From the NCBI RefSeq assembly GCF_030445035.2, contig NC_080677.1, positions 930,001-994,000 on the forward strand: DNA of 64,000 bases. Direction: 5' to 3'. A program made the position numbers and the translations under genes. The notes below the pieces were generated by a model. The model was not told where the DNA came from. It saw only the letters and a program-made list of their open reading frames with translations, and made no database searches. The number at the start of each line of letters is the position of its first letter. The first letter of the stretch is position 1. Below, piece by piece: positions 43,001 to 54,465 of this stretch. This DNA comes from Dasypus novemcinctus (lineage: Eukaryota; Chordata; Mammalia; Cingulata; Dasypodidae).

Positions 43001-43760
43001 TTTCATTCATTCCAAGGTAGTTACTGATTTCTTTCTTAATTTCCTCCTTGACACATTTTTTGTCTAAGTGTGCTGTTTAACTTCCATATTTTGTGCCTAA
43101 TCTGGTTCTCTGGCCCTTACTGATTTCCAACTTCATTCCACTGTGATCAGAGAAATTACTTTGTGTTATTTCAATATTTCTGAATTCATTGAGAATTGTT
43201 CTGTGGCTTAGTATGTGGTCTATCTTGGAGAATGATCCATGTGCACTCGAGGAGAAAGTATATTTAGCTGTATTTGGGTGTAGGGTTCTGTATATGTCTA
43301 TTAGGTCCAGATCCTCTAATATATTATCCAGTCTTTGTTTCTTCTCTGTTGAGATATTCTATCTAATGGTTATAATGGTATATTAAAGTCCCCCACTATA
43401 ATTGTAGAGGCATCTATTTCTCCACTTGCCTCATGTATTTTGAGCTACCCTGGTTAGGTGCATAAATGTTTATGACTGTTCTTCTTCAAAGGTTATCCTT
43501 TTTACTAATATTTTGTGTATGTCTTGGTCTCTTAAAATAGTTTTGCATTTAAAGTCTATTTTGTCTGATGTTAGTATACCTACTCCCTCCCCTTTTTGGT
43601 GGTTGTTTGTTTGTAAAATTATTTTCCAGTTATTCACTTTCTATCTCCTCGAGTCCCTGAGTCTAAGGTGAGTTTCTTGTAGACAGCAAAGAGATGGGTC
43701 ATGTTTCCTTACCCATTCTGCCCATCTGTGTCTCTTGACTGGTGAGTTTAATTTATTAAC
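40034..43760 (-). pseudogene. L1 ORF2 (endonuclease and reverse transcriptase), broken
   Basis: Conserved parts appear in order on the minus strand. The endonuclease region lies within about 43760-43050. A linker reads [15 protein letters not shown] (42801-43010), then [21 protein letters not shown] (42236-42556), FNKIQHPFLIKTLQRIG and SGTRQGCPL (41855-42130). The catalytic FADD motif is in [14 protein letters not shown] (41556-41756). The C-terminal part includes SHLIFNKATKPTQLGENGLFNKW (40911-41252) and TDEWINKVWYIHTGEYYSA (40034-40306). These parts lie in different frames, so several frameshifts and stops separate them. The RT active-site Asp pair is still visible. Confidence 0.9.
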
Positions 43761-43869
43761 ATTCAGTGTTATTACTGCTAAGGAATTATTTACATTAGCC
43801 ATATTTTCTCTGGGTTTATGTAAGTCATATGTTGTTTTTATTTCACTTTTTAAAATTTTTACTTACACT

Positions 43870-44850
43870 CTCTTCCAACTCTCTCCCTCTTTTTTTTTTT
43901 CTTCAACCTGCAGCATTTCCATAGTATTTCTTGAAAGGCAGGTTTTTTATTGGCCAACACTGTTATTTCTGTTTATCTGTGAATATTTTGAATTCTACAT
44001 AATTTTTTAAATTCCAGCCTTGCTGGAGAGAAAATTCGTGCTGGAATTTTTTCTTTTAGCACCTTAACTATGTCATACCACTGTCTCCTTGCTTCCATGA
44101 TTTCAGATCAGAGATCAGCACTTAATCTTATTGAGCTTCCCTCGTATGTGATGGTTCTCTTTTCTCTTGCTGTTTTCAGTATTCTCTCTTTGTATTGATC
44201 ATTGGACAATTTGACAAGTATATGTCTTGGAGTAGGTCTGTTGGGATTTATACTGTTTAGGGTGCACTACACTTCCAGGACATGTACATCCATCTCCCTC
44301 AATAGGTAAAGGAAGTTTTCAGCTATTATTTCTTCTAACACTCCTTCTGTCCCCTTTCCCTTCTCTTCTCCTTCTGGGATACCTTTAATCTGTGTGTTGT
44401 TGTTCAGTTCCCTAAGTCCCTGTTGGATTTTTCCTTATCTTTTTATCTATCTGTTATACTATCTGTTTGATGTCAGATGTACTGTCTTCCACATCACTAA
44501 TTCTTTCCTCTGGCTATTCAAATCTGTTGTTATGTGCTTCCAGTGTATTTTGATTTCTTGGACTATGCCTTTCATCATCATCATATCTGTTATCTTTTTA
44601 TGTATGTTTACAATTTCTTCAGTATGTTTTCCCAGTGTCTTCTTAATATCCTTAATCTCTTCTTTCACTTCATTAAGTTGGTTCATGATATTTGTTTCAA
44701 GAGCTCTGATAAGTTGGTCCATGTTCTGTATCTTCTCCTGGTTTTTCACTGGGCTGAGCCATGTCTTCCTGTTTCTTAGTATGGTTTATAATTTTTTGTT
44801 GGTGTTTAGGCATCTCTTTTCTTGGTGGGTTTATTCAGTTGAGTAGTTTC
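43870..44850 (-). pseudogene. L1 ORF1 remnant
   Basis: A minus-strand open segment (44459-44749) translates to a coiled-coil-like KNQEKIQNMDQLIRALETNI and NQLNEVKEEIKDIKKTLGK, as in the ORF1p trimerisation coil. Antisense text at 44090-44400 fits the RNA-binding part. Frameshifted. Confidence 0.65.
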
Positions 44851-44929
44851 TCTCTCTACTCTAGGGTTTTATGTAGTTGCTGTTTTTGTGTGTGTGTTAA
44901 GTTTTCTCTTTGACACTTTGTTCCTCTTA

Positions 44930-45540
44930 TTTTATTTCTGTGCTGTTGTCTATGTTCCCTTGAAAGAAAAAGAATAGGGCCAGAGAAAGGGAAAGATGTA
45001 AGAAGAGAAAAAGGATAATAGTAATAATAATGATAGTAAAAGGTAGAAGAGGAACCATATAAGACTTAGGAAAATGAATAATTAACTCATGTTAGAAGTG
45101 CAGAGGAATGAGAATAAAAATGTGGGGCACAAACAATGAAATGAAAAGCCAAATAGAGAAAAATATCTAGAATGAATTAAAAGGCCAGAATGATAAGAAT
45201 AGAGTGATAGAGAAAAGACAATAAGAAAAAAAGTTAAAAAAGAAAGAAAACAGAATATAGGAGATAGAAATAATATCAAGAAAAATTGAAGACAAACAAA
45301 GGGAGGTGGAACAGAAAGCAGAAGGGAAGAAGATGAAGGAAGGAAAAGAAATAGCATAGGGAGACAAAATTGATATACCAAAAAAAGGTGAAATGAAGGG
45401 AGAAACACAGCAAAGAAGTAACATGACAGTAGACCTAATTAACAAAAAATGGGAGTGGGGAGAAAGCGGGGGGGGGGGGGGGGGGAAAGGGGAGGTGGAG
45501 AACCAAAAAATAAAGACTAAAGCTGGCAATCTAATGAAAA
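44930..45540. repeat. Purine-rich tract with an 18-base G run
   Basis: Almost pure A/G on the plus strand (GAAAGG, AAGAAGA words) within the region between L1 ORF1 and 5' UTR. A run of 18 G lies at 45468-45485. Minus-strand open frames here are Ser/Phe/Leu-rich artefacts. Confidence 0.8.
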
Positions 45541-45778
45541 CTTAGGAAAAACAGCCTTCCTTCCCTCTTAGACCCCTGAGGAGCTTCTCAGGCTGCTGGT
45601 GTTCGTCAATCAATTACCCTGCAGCCTGTTCGCTGCAGGATTTTTTTTTTTCACTAGGCAATTGTTGTGCTTTAGTCTTTTGTTGCCTCTAGATAATTAT
45701 TTTCTCAATCTATCCCATTCTTACATGTACACCTACTTTACTTGGGACCTTTTGACTAGATTCATTTAAGGGATTTTT

Positions 45779-46143
45779 TTTTTTAAGATTTATTTATTTA
45801 TTTAATTCCCCCCCTCCCCCGGTTGTCTGTTCTCTGTGTCTATTTGCTGCGTCTTGTTTCTTTGTCCGCTTCTATTGTCGTCAGCGGCACGGGAAGTGTG
45901 GGTGGCGCCATTCCTGGGCAGGCTGCACTTTCTTTCCCGCTGGGCGGCTCTCCTTACGGGGTGCACTCCTTGCGCGTGGGGCTCCCCTACGCAGGGGACA
46001 CCCTTGGGTGGCACGGTACTCCTTGCGCGCATCAGCACTGCGCATGGGCCAGCTCCACACGGGTCAAGGAGGCCCCGGGTTTGAACCGCGGACCTCCCAT
46101 GTGGTAGACGGATGCCCTAACCACTGGGCCAAGTCCTTTTCCC
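45779..46143 (-). mobile_element. DAS-type SINE 5
   Basis: Imperfect duplications AAGGGATTTT (45768-45777) and AAGGGACTTTT (46144-46154) flank it. T-rich start, AATTCCCCCCCTCCC, and the tRNA head at the right end (GGTTTGAACCGCGGACC antisense). It interrupts the long L1. Confidence 0.9.
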
Positions 46144-46249
46144 AAGGGACTTTTAATTAGATCACCATTGATAGGACTGCTTTAGTTAAGGGACTTTGTT
46201 TTTTTGTTTTTTAATTTTTTTTATTACATTCAGAAAATATGAGGTTCCC

Positions 46250-47398
46250 ATATCGCTGCAGGTTTTGAATCAGGTTTTAGCAAGTAAACTAAATTAAATT
46301 TTTTAAAAAGGCATCTTTTTTAAGAAAAATAAGAGACCCAAGAGAAGCTAATACAAAAACACTGCCTGTGTGTTCCTGTCCTGAAGTATCAGCTGGGGGT
46401 TTGATAACTGCAGGTCATTCCTCTAAGGAGAGCTGGGAGGGTAACCAGGAAGCTCGCATATGCAAAGCGGAGACTCCTTCATTGGGCTAAACTTTCTCTT
46501 GGGGTCTGTAAGCTGGAGAGCTATCCAGTCACTTTCCCTAGGGCTGGTTTGATGCTGCAGTTGGGGAGATTCCTGCTGATTAGGAGCCTGTGTGTCCCTG
46601 CCCCCTTTCTATTCTTCCTGCTTTCTTTCCCTGGGCAGCAGAATGGATAGCCTGGGATCGGATCCCCCTCATCTCTCCTGGTCAGGTTGAGCTCCCTCCT
46701 GAAATTCACATGGGACCTGGTATCTGAACTCACCACAGAGAAACGACTCTCAACCCTTCCCCAGATGACTCTCAACCCTCCCCCAGATCTCCCCCTCCTC
46801 CTAGGGAACCCTGAACCAGCCCTTGGAAGGTTGGTAAGTGCTTCCTACTGCTGCCTCCCTTAAGGGATTTGGAATTGTGATAGTTTTCAGCACCAGACCT
46901 GCCAATTGTCCAGCTCTGCCCTTTCCCAGACCATGTTCCTCTGTCCCGGGTGGGCCAGGTAAATCAGGCTGCCTGAGCAGAACTCCCTCTTCCGTATTCC
47001 TGGGGCCACCTCTTGCCAGTCAGTATGCTCCCTAATGTTCAAAGGGGGTCCAGGTAACACACCCACAGAAAGGAAACCCCTCTCCACCCTTCACCAGAAC
47101 CCTCTTACTCCTGGAGAACGCTCCTTCTTGCTTGGGGGCTGGTGGGAGCCAGGGGGTTGGCAGTGACTTTTTGCCTTGAGGATGGGGCTTCCACCGTTTC
47201 CACCCACTGGGGCAAGAAACTCAGTTTTCCCTTGGGCTTTTATCTCTGTGTCCAGTTCCCTGCAGACTGATGCCCTGAAGACTCCTGTTCTGTGGGCTCC
47301 CAAAACAGCTCACTCAGGCAGGGTATCGCCCTTTCTCTATTTTTTGCAAGAGAACTGGCAAGTGCCGGTTAAACTGATGCCATCTTGCTGGATCCCCT
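46250..47398 (-). promoter_or_regulatory. L1 5' UTR (internal promoter region)
   Basis: GC-richer, with no domain-coding frame, ending at the L1 5' start near 47398. L1 5' UTRs carry a Pol II promoter; the AAGATGGC word close to the start fits a YY1 site that positions initiation. Decay makes activity uncertain. Confidence 0.6.
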
Positions 47399-47955
47399 CC
47401 TCTTTTTTGTTTACTTACTATCTTGCTATTTCATTTATTTGCTTTTAAAGGTATCCACTGTCTCCCATTTTTGCCCTGCACAACAATTTATGATCTTATT
47501 CTACTTTCCCTTTTTCCTTCCATTTTTTTTGACTGCATTCTTTCTATTTTGTTAGGAAGTATAATATTTACATACTATATATTTCTACCCAGGATACTTA
47601 TTTTCCTTCCCATTTCCTTCTTTCCCTTCACTGTCTTGTTTCCAGAAGGTACCATTCCTTTTTAAGTAGCTGATTCTTCCACAGAAGCCTCTTTGTGGCT
47701 GCCTCTTCTAGTCCTACTCACTTTCAAGCCTCTTTTCTGTCATTTACCCAGTCCCAACCAGCATTCAATATTTTGACATTTAATGTCAGACTTCCTCTTT
47801 GAGATAATTTTTTTTTTCATTTTCTGAATTCTCCATGCTTCTCTCCTTTTTTTTAAAATTTTTTTATTTTATGATGTCTCTTAAGTCAGCCCTTCCCTGC
47901 TTTCAAACTCTCAGGCCTATTGATGGTATAAATGCCACCAAACACAGAGAAAAAC
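47399..47955. other. No recognisable feature
   Basis: T-rich sequence on the right flank of the long L1; no repeat was named. Confidence 0.4.
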
Positions 47956-47959
47956 AAGG

Positions 47960-48245
47960 TCTAAAAACTAAAGCAAGGTTTGATTTAGGGTTCACTGTAT
48001 AGTTCAGTTCCATGATTTAAAACAAAATTAATTCTATTACCATATATACAAACTAACATTAAGTTAAATCATGAACTATAGATTATAGTACAATTATAAA
48101 AATGTGCTTTCATCAATTGTAACAAATGTACCACACTAAAGCAAGGTGTCAATAAGAGGGTGGTGGATGAGAATCTTGCATTTTATACATGATTGGTATG
48201 TAAATCTATAACTGCTCTAATTTAAAAAACAGAAAAAAGTGTAAA
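47960..48245 (+). mobile_element. L1 3' UTR fragment, plus strand
   Basis: AAATCATGAACTATAGATTATAG, CATCAATTGTAACAAATGTACCACACTAA and TGGTATGTAAATCTATAACTGCTCTAATTTAAAAAA are the plus-strand form of the L1 tail. Confidence 0.7.
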
Positions 48246-48840
48246 AAAAAGACATAGGGCAAAAAACACCCAAGGAAGCAATAAACCAATAATTCTGAGA
48301 AGACTACTGTGACTATTCAGAGCATCAACACACTGCCATACCGTGGAGTTGCTCTCCCTAGCACCTGGGTCAGTGCCTTCCTCCAGCAGGGGCTTGGGTC
48401 AGAAGGAGAGAACCGTGTCAGAGGAAGTGCTGGATGGGTCACCAGCCACACACTGTGGGAAACCCCCAACCAAGCGGCTCTCAGTTCAGCTACCACTCAA
48501 GTCCCTGCCCTAGCTCTCTCTTGGTTCTTGATGAGGTTCTGGCCAGGGGCCCGTGACAGGGCCACGAGGGCCACGAGGATGGTGATTTTAGCCCATGGCG
48601 GGATTTTCTCACAATGTTGACCCTCAAAGGAAAAGAAAGAATTTCCTCCTCTCTTTTTCTCTCAAGAACTCCTTTGGTCCTTATACAAATTTGCCCATAC
48701 TCTCCCTCATAACTTTTTTTCCCAAAGATTTATTTTTTCCCTATTCCCCCTACTTCATTCCTATCTTGTCTATTTCTTCTTACATTTAAGTAAGCAAGCA
48801 TAGCTTCCTAAATTCACTAATTTTGTAGATTCTGTTTCTA
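48246..48840. other. Unassigned
   Basis: A GC-richer patch at 48310-48600 has a compositional open frame (103 codons). T-rich afterwards. No motif recognised. Confidence 0.35.
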
Positions 48841-48856
48841 TTAACATAATATACAG

Positions 48857-49270
48857 GGTGGCAGACTTGGCCCAGTGGTTAGGCATCCATCTACCACATG
48901 GGAGGTCCAAGGTTCAAACCCCGGGCCTCCTTGACCCGTGTGGAGCTGGTCCATGTGCAGTGCTGATGCGCACAAGGAGTGCCGTGCCACACAGGGGTGT
49001 CCCCCGCGTAGGGGAGCCCCACGCGCAAGGAGTGCACCCGTAAGGAGAGCCACCCAATGTGAAAGAAAGTGCAGCCTGCCCAGGAATGGTGCTGCACACA
49101 CGGAGAGCTGACACAGCAAGATGATGCAACAAAAAGAAACACAGATTCCCGTGCTGCTGACAACAACAGAAGCGGACAAAGAAGATGCAACAAACAGACA
49201 CAGAGAGCAGACAACCAGGGTGGGGGAGGGAAGGGGAGAGAAATAAATAAATAAATCTTAAAAAAAAACC
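48857..49270 (+). mobile_element. DAS-type SINE 6
   Basis: Flanked by CATAATATACAG (48845-48856) and CATAATGTACAG (49271-49282), one difference. Head GACTTGGCCCAGTGGTTAGGC, GGTTCAAACCCCGGG. Has an internal segment (ACACAGCAAGATGATGCAACAAAAAG) absent from SINEs 1 and 3, so it is a different subfamily, shared with SINE 7. Confidence 0.92.
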
Positions 49271-49282
49271 CATAATGTACAG

Positions 49283-49955
49283 TATACTTCTGAACACATA
49301 AAGCCACATAATTTTCCTTTTTTTATAGCTTAATTTTACTTTTTAATTCATTTGGAAATGAATTTGGAGTAAGCTATTCTTTTTTTTAAATTACTTAATC
49401 AATAATCCAATTATTGTCTATTAAATAATTCCCATTTTCTTCATTAATTTGAAGTGACAACTTTATCATATTCAAAATTACTATGTACTTAGATATATTT
49501 CTGTATTTTCTCTTCAGTTTCATTGATGTGTCTGTCCATTTTGATAATCAGACTGTACTATTAAATTTATTGTAACTGTACAGTATGTTATAATATGTGG
49601 CAATGAATGTGGCCATCAATACACTTCTTTTTCATTTGGTGGTAAAGGGGTAGTTTTTTCATGTGTTCCTCAAAATGACCCTTTCCATTATTGTGTTGTG
49701 AAAAGTATACACTTTGATATTTTGTGTACAACTTGAAATTAAAAAAAACCACAATTTTAGAAAATATTTCATTTCAATCTGTCATTTTCCTTCTCTTCCT
49801 CATCTCTGCCCTATCACTCCCAGAAAGAACAGAGTGCCTCTCAACTTATATTTATGTAATCTTTACAAAATATTCCTTAATTTTTGTCATTTTTGCACTT
49901 AAATTCTGATTATTTTTTCCTGTTTATTTCTATATATTTTATATTTGTTTCAATA
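49283..49955. other. No recognisable feature
   Basis: AT-rich; no gene or named repeat. Confidence 0.45.
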
Positions 49956-49959
49956 TTTA

Positions 49960-50155
49960 TGACTAATATCTAATATCAATTAAGTTCTCACCGTGTACTA
50001 GGTAGTGTCCTGAATCCCTCTCTTTCATTTTTTCATTTATTCTACAGTACCTTATAAGCTAGGTATTTTCATTATCCTTCTTCTGTAGATCAGGAAGCTG
50101 AAGCCTAAAAAGGTTTAATAATTTGCTCAGATTCACGCAATGAGTTATTCTTATT
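49960..50155 (+). mobile_element. MIR SINE fragment
   Basis: AATTAAGTTCTCACCGTGTACTAGGTAGTG, TTATAAGCTAGGTATTTTCATTATCC, GATCAGGAAGCTGAAGCC and TAATAATTTGCTCAGATTCACGCAATGAG follow the MIR consensus in order. Confidence 0.8.
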
Positions 50156-50716
50156 TACTACCTTAGGGAATCAAAATCTAGAGAACAAAAGAACCACAAA
50201 GGGAGTTGATTAAAACTGTTTCAAATTGTGGCCTCCTTGGCCTCTTTCTCTAGGTTCTGTGTTAGGACATCTTGGATGGATCGGGATATTGTTTCCCCCC
50301 CGAGGCTGGTTGGTGACAGGTGGCTTACCCCTTCAGAAGCACTGCTCTGCACTGTAGGACAGACAGATGATGTATTTTCCCATTCTATTTTTTTGCTGGT
50401 TATTTTGCTGGAATAATAATAGGACACAATCGGTGTCTGTGTGTTTATTTCTATACCATTCACATCATCATACTAGGTATAAAAGATTACCCTTGATTCT
50501 TCTGCAATAGTAGGATAGAAAATCATAGCACCTGGCATAATGCCTCACACACTGCACAATAAATTAATGACTCACCTGAAAATATTGCAGTTCCCTTCTT
50601 TTCTAGCATTTCTACTTCCATTGGTGGGGAATTTTACATCAGCTATGCCTTTCACAATAATGTTAACTAAGAGTAGCAACAGTGGGTAAAGGAATTGCAT
50701 GTATAGGTTGGTGCAA

Positions 50717-51085
50717 ATTGATGAGATGCACTGAAAACTGCAACAACTGCGACCAGCATTGGTCAACAGGAAGGGCACAATTCTTCTCCATGACAATGTC
50801 CAATTGCTCATTGCACGACCAACACTTCAAAAGTTGAACAAATTGGGCTACGAAGTTTTGCCTCACCTGCAATATTTACCTGACCTCTCACCAACCAACT
50901 ACCACTTCTTTAAGCATCTAGACAACTTTTTGAAGGGAAAATGCTTCCACAACCAGCAGGATGCAGAAAATGCTTTCCAAGAGTTCATTGAATCCCAAAG
51001 CATGGATTTTTACACTACAGGAATAAGCAAACTTATTTTTCATCAACAAAAATGTGTTGATTGTAATGGTTCTTATTCTGATTAG
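50717..51085 (+). pseudogene. Mariner transposase, C-terminal half (inverted part)
   Basis: Translates to ILLHDNVQLLIARPTLQKLN, GYEVLPHLQYLPDLSPTNYHFF, NQQDAENAFQEFIESQSMDF and QKCVDCNGSYSD. HDN carries the second catalytic Asp and PDLSPTNYHFF the third, consistent with the DD34D triad of mariners. The match in style to the Hsmar1/SETMAR transposase domain is strong. A stop at 51083 is at the natural C-terminus. The N-terminal half is missing from this strand. Confidence 0.88.
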
Positions 51086-51169
51086 TAAAGGTGTGTTTGA
51101 GCCTAGTTATAATGATTGAAAATTCATGGTCCAAAAGCACAATTCCTGATAACTAGGTGCTTTCTGTTG

Positions 51170-51870
51170 ACCAATGCTGGTTGCAGTTGATGCAGTTTTC
51201 AGTGCATCTCATCAATTTGCTGAGCATATTTCTCAGATGTAATGGTTTCACTGGGAATCAGAAAGCTGTTTTGGAGCAGACTGGCAGCAGGCACCAAACA
51301 GTGACCATGACCTATCTGGGTGCAAATTTGGCTTTGGGAAGTGCTTTGGAGCTGCTTCTTGGTCCAGCCACTGAGCTGGTCATTGCCAGTTGTCATATAA
51401 AATCCACTTTTCATTACACATCACAATTCAATCGTGAAATTGTTCATTGTTGTTGCTTAAAGTAAGAGAAGACAACACTGAAAAATGATGATTTTTAAAG
51501 TTTTCGGTTAGCTCATGAGGCAACTACTTATCAAGGTTTTTCACCTTTCCAATTTGCTTCAAATGCCAAATGACCGTAGAATGGTCGATGTTGAGTTCTT
51601 CAGTAACTTCTTCTGTAGTTTAAGAGGATCAGCTTCGATGACTGCTCTCAATTGGTTGTTGTTCTGATGGCCGGCCACTACGCTCCTCATCTTCAAGGCT
51701 CTCGTGTCCTTTGCAAAACTTCTGGAACCATCACTGCACTGTACGTTCATTAGCAGTTCCTGGTCAAATGTGTTTTTGATGTCGTGAGTTGTCTCTGTTG
51801 CTTTATGATCCATTTTGAATGCAAATAAGAAAATTGCTCGAATTTGCTTTTTGCCTAACAATATTTCCAT
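51170..51870 (-). pseudogene. Mariner transposase, N-terminal half
   Basis: On the minus strand an ATG-led segment resembles the helix-turn-helix DNA-binding N-terminus (FDQELLMNVQCSDGSRSFAK, RALKMRSVVAGHQNNNQLRA, then STSTILRSFGI). A second segment reads SQICTQIGHGHCLVPAASLL and ends SEKYAQQIDEMH. The DNA-binding half is frameshifted. QQIDEMH is repeated at the start of the plus-strand half. Confidence 0.75.
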
Positions 51871-51970
51871 AGTCTAAAATAAATATGACATAAATAGCAA
51901 ATAAATATAGAATAAGTTATTAGCAAAAAAACATAAAGGGAGAAATGCACATTAAAATGATGTAAAGGTG

Positions 51971-52386
51971 GTGGGCTTGGCCCAGTGGTTAGGGCGTCCG
52001 TCTACCACATGGGAGGTCCTCAGTTCAAACCCCGAGCCTCCTTGACCCATGGGGAGCTGGCCCATGCGCAGTGCTGATGCGCCAAGGAGTGCCCTGCCAC
52101 GCAGGGGTGTCCCCCACATAGGGGAGCCCCACGTGCAAGGTGCAAGGAGCGCGCCCAGTAAGGAGAGCCGCCCAGCATGAAAGAAAGTGCAGCCTGCCCA
52201 GGAATGGTGCCACACACACGGAGAGCTGACACAATAAGATGACACAACAGAAAGAAACACAGAAACCCATGCCACTGACAACAACAGAAGCGGACAAAGA
52301 AGACGCAGCAAATAGACACACAGAACAGACAACTGGGGTGGGGGGGGGGGAAGGGGAGAGAAATAAATAAATAAATCTTTAAAAAA
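51971..52386 (+). mobile_element. DAS-type SINE 7
   Basis: Head GGCTTGGCCCAGTGGTTAGGGC, GGTTCAAACCCCGAGCC, tail AAATAAATAAATCTTT(A)9. Short candidate duplication AAAGGTG on both sides (51964-51970, 52387-52393). Inserted in the mariner near its right end. Confidence 0.88.
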
Positions 52387-52486
52387 AAAGGTGTAAAAAC
52401 ATAACCACATTTACTTAAGAATGTATACCAATATCAAACAGCTAATTTCAACAATGTAAACCCGCAATAACTTTTGCACCAATCTA

Positions 52487-53895
52487 ATATTAATATTTAT
52501 ATTGTCAAGTTTGTTCTTTTTTGTCCCTGTGACTTAATTTTCATCAAAGACAAATAAAGGGTGATAAAGATATGAATTCTGATGTTCACATTTTTTTTCT
52601 AAATGTAATTAACTTTTCTAAGTATTGTTATAATCAGATTATCTTGAAATTTACTTGAGTGATTAAAATTAAGGCCCCAGTGTCCACTGAGTAATTTTTC
52701 AAAACAATTCATGAACTGCTCAATTGCAAGTTGGGAAAAAAAGTGATACAATCTAAAATATTTGTTTAATAATGGTACTTATGGTCTTGCTCTTCAGGTA
52801 AATTCTCTTATCTTCCTGCTAAAATATGTAAATGCAGGGAAAGATCAAAACTCGACACACTAAAAATTAAGAACCTAGGAAACACATCAGAACTTGCAGT
52901 TGTCTCAACTTGTAGGTTTTTCCACAAGATCATTTTCCAGAGGATTTACAAAAACAAATTATTGAGAAGAGTCTACTCAGCTTTTGCCTTAAGACACAGA
53001 ATGCCACTCTGGCTTCCATTAAGAAAAATGTCAGGTGATATAAAGAAAGCCTATAGCTGGGACAATTGAACTATTTGGAGAAAAAGTATCATTTGATCTC
53101 TATCTGATACCATTTACTAAGATGTATTTCAGATAAAGTATTAAATGCAATAAACACAAGGTTTAAAGAACTTGCAGAAAATTTAGGTAAATCTTTAGAA
53201 ATCTTGGAAGAAAGGACTTTTCAAACACAAAAGTAGAGGCAAAAGCCAAAAAGAAAATATGAATACATTTTGTTATGCAAATATGTAAGCAAACAACCCC
53301 AAATCTTCCCTTTATCAAATCATAGTATGATGCATTTAAAAACCATTGGCATATTGGAAAAAAAACTTTATAAGATATGGCAGTTATAGTCACTATCTAA
53401 TAAGTGGAAAGAGATCTTTCAAATTAGTGAAGAAAGCTGAGCAATAGATTAAAAAGATTACATGATCAGTGGAGTTTCAGGGCAAGCAATGAAACAAGAA
53501 ATACATATGATTAATAAATATTTTAGGAAAAAAGTTGAACTTTACTATTAAACACAGTAACATAAAGTAAAAAGTTTAATATCTTATACTGGCAAAAAAG
53601 TAAAAATGATTTATGAAATGCTGATTGGGGCTCAGAGAAAGGGATACGTATTTAACAGGCAGTTGTAAAAAAAAAAGGCAACCCAGATATCTAATGGTAC
53701 ATTACAGTACATTTATTGGATATGATATTTGACACCTAAGAAATACCAGGTTTTTAAGTATTTATAATGTTAAAAAGATATTTGCTATATAATTTTTATA
53801 GCGCTTTCATCTTTACAGCAGCTACTTTGTGCCTTTTTTTTAGTGAGTGAATCTGAGATGCCATAAATGAATTTCAATAAAGAATATTTAAAAAG
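52487..53895. other. No gene recognised
   Basis: AT-rich. A short stretch at 53812-53871 (GCTACTTTGTGCC, TGAGTGAATCTGAGATGCC) recurs at 62045-62090, so a low-copy or old repeat is present. Confidence 0.4.
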
Positions 53896-53899
53896 ATAT

Positions 53900-54126
53900 A
53901 TTTATTTATTGAGAGTCTGCTATATACACACTGGCTCTGAAGATATATTACTAAACACAGCACAATAAAATAACTATCCCAGTGGACCTTATATTCTAGT
54001 GGGAAGAGATGATAAAATAAGTAAGTACAGTATGTATTAGACAGGAGAGCTATGGAGAGAAAAGAAGCAAGGAAGGGCGTAATGGAGTGTTCTGTTTTAA
54101 ATAGATATTCACAGATGGTCTTTGAA
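53900..54126 (+). mobile_element. L2 fragment, left of the solo LTR
   Basis: ACTAAACACAGCACAATAAAATAACTATCC, CTTATATTCTAGTGGGAAGAGATGATAAAATAAGTAAG and GAGAGCTATGGAGAGAAAAGAAGC match the L2 3' part. The text resumes at 55077. Confidence 0.72.
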
Positions 54127-54132
54127 GACCTC
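54127..54132. repeat. Target site duplication GACCTC, left copy
   Basis: GACCTC before TGCGACGG; second copy at 55071-55076 after GACCGCA. Confidence 0.85.
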
Positions 54133-54169
54133 TGCGACGGTTTGCTCGGTTGGTAGAGGTGGGGTCTGG

Positions 54170-54290
54170 CTGCGGACGAGGGGTTGGTCCAGCTCTGGAC
54201 GAGGGGTCAGTCCCGCTTGGGACGAGGGGTCGGTCCCACTTGGGATAAGGGGTCGGTCCAGCAGCAGACGAGGGGTCGGTCTCACAGGGG
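54170..54290. repeat. Tandem GACGAGGGGTCGGTCC-like repeats in the solo LTR
   Basis: Five copies of a 28-33 bp unit around GACGAGGGGTCGGTCC, in the U5 part. Confidence 0.8.
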
Positions 54291-54465
54291 TTGCGCGGTT
54301 CGGCTGACGGGGTCGCCCGGCGAAGCCGGCGACGAGGGGGTCGCCCGGAGAAGCAGGCGACGAACTGGGGACAAGGGAGGCCAGGCCCTTGTTGGGGGCT
54401 CTTCAGGACTGGAGGGCGCATGGCAGAAGAACTACCGCGGAGACAAGGTAAACACGCAAGTCCAC

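Larger units (their letters stand above)
39760..47398 (-). mobile_element. Near full-length L1, minus strand, disrupted
   Basis: Read on the minus strand it has a 5' UTR (about 47398-46250) beginning with the text complementary to GATGCCATCTTGCTGGATCCCC, which contains an AAGATGGC YY1-type start as in mammalian L1. ORF1 (about 44850-43870), ORF2 (about 43760-40034) and a short 3' UTR follow. SINE 5 (45779-46143) and a short L1-tail scrap (about 46195-46255) interrupt it. ORF2 is spread over different frames, so it is not functional. The left (3') limit is approximate and no duplication was found. Confidence 0.85.
50706..52484 (-). mobile_element. Hsmar1-like mariner, internally inverted, with a SINE inside
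   Basis: Bounded by inverted ends GGTTGGTGCAAA (left) and the complement of GATTGGTGCAAAAGTTATTGCGGGTTT (right, 52458-52484), each next to TA, the mariner target. Between them the transposase N-terminal half is on the minus strand (about 51870-51170) and the C-terminal half is on the plus strand (50717-51085). SINE 7 sits between the transposase start and the right end. One inversion inside a single minus-strand element explains this layout. Confidence 0.85.

Noticed and set aside
45082-45529. 108-120 codon Ser/Leu/Phe-rich minus-strand frames as membrane proteins
   Set aside because: Products of a pure purine tract read on the other strand.
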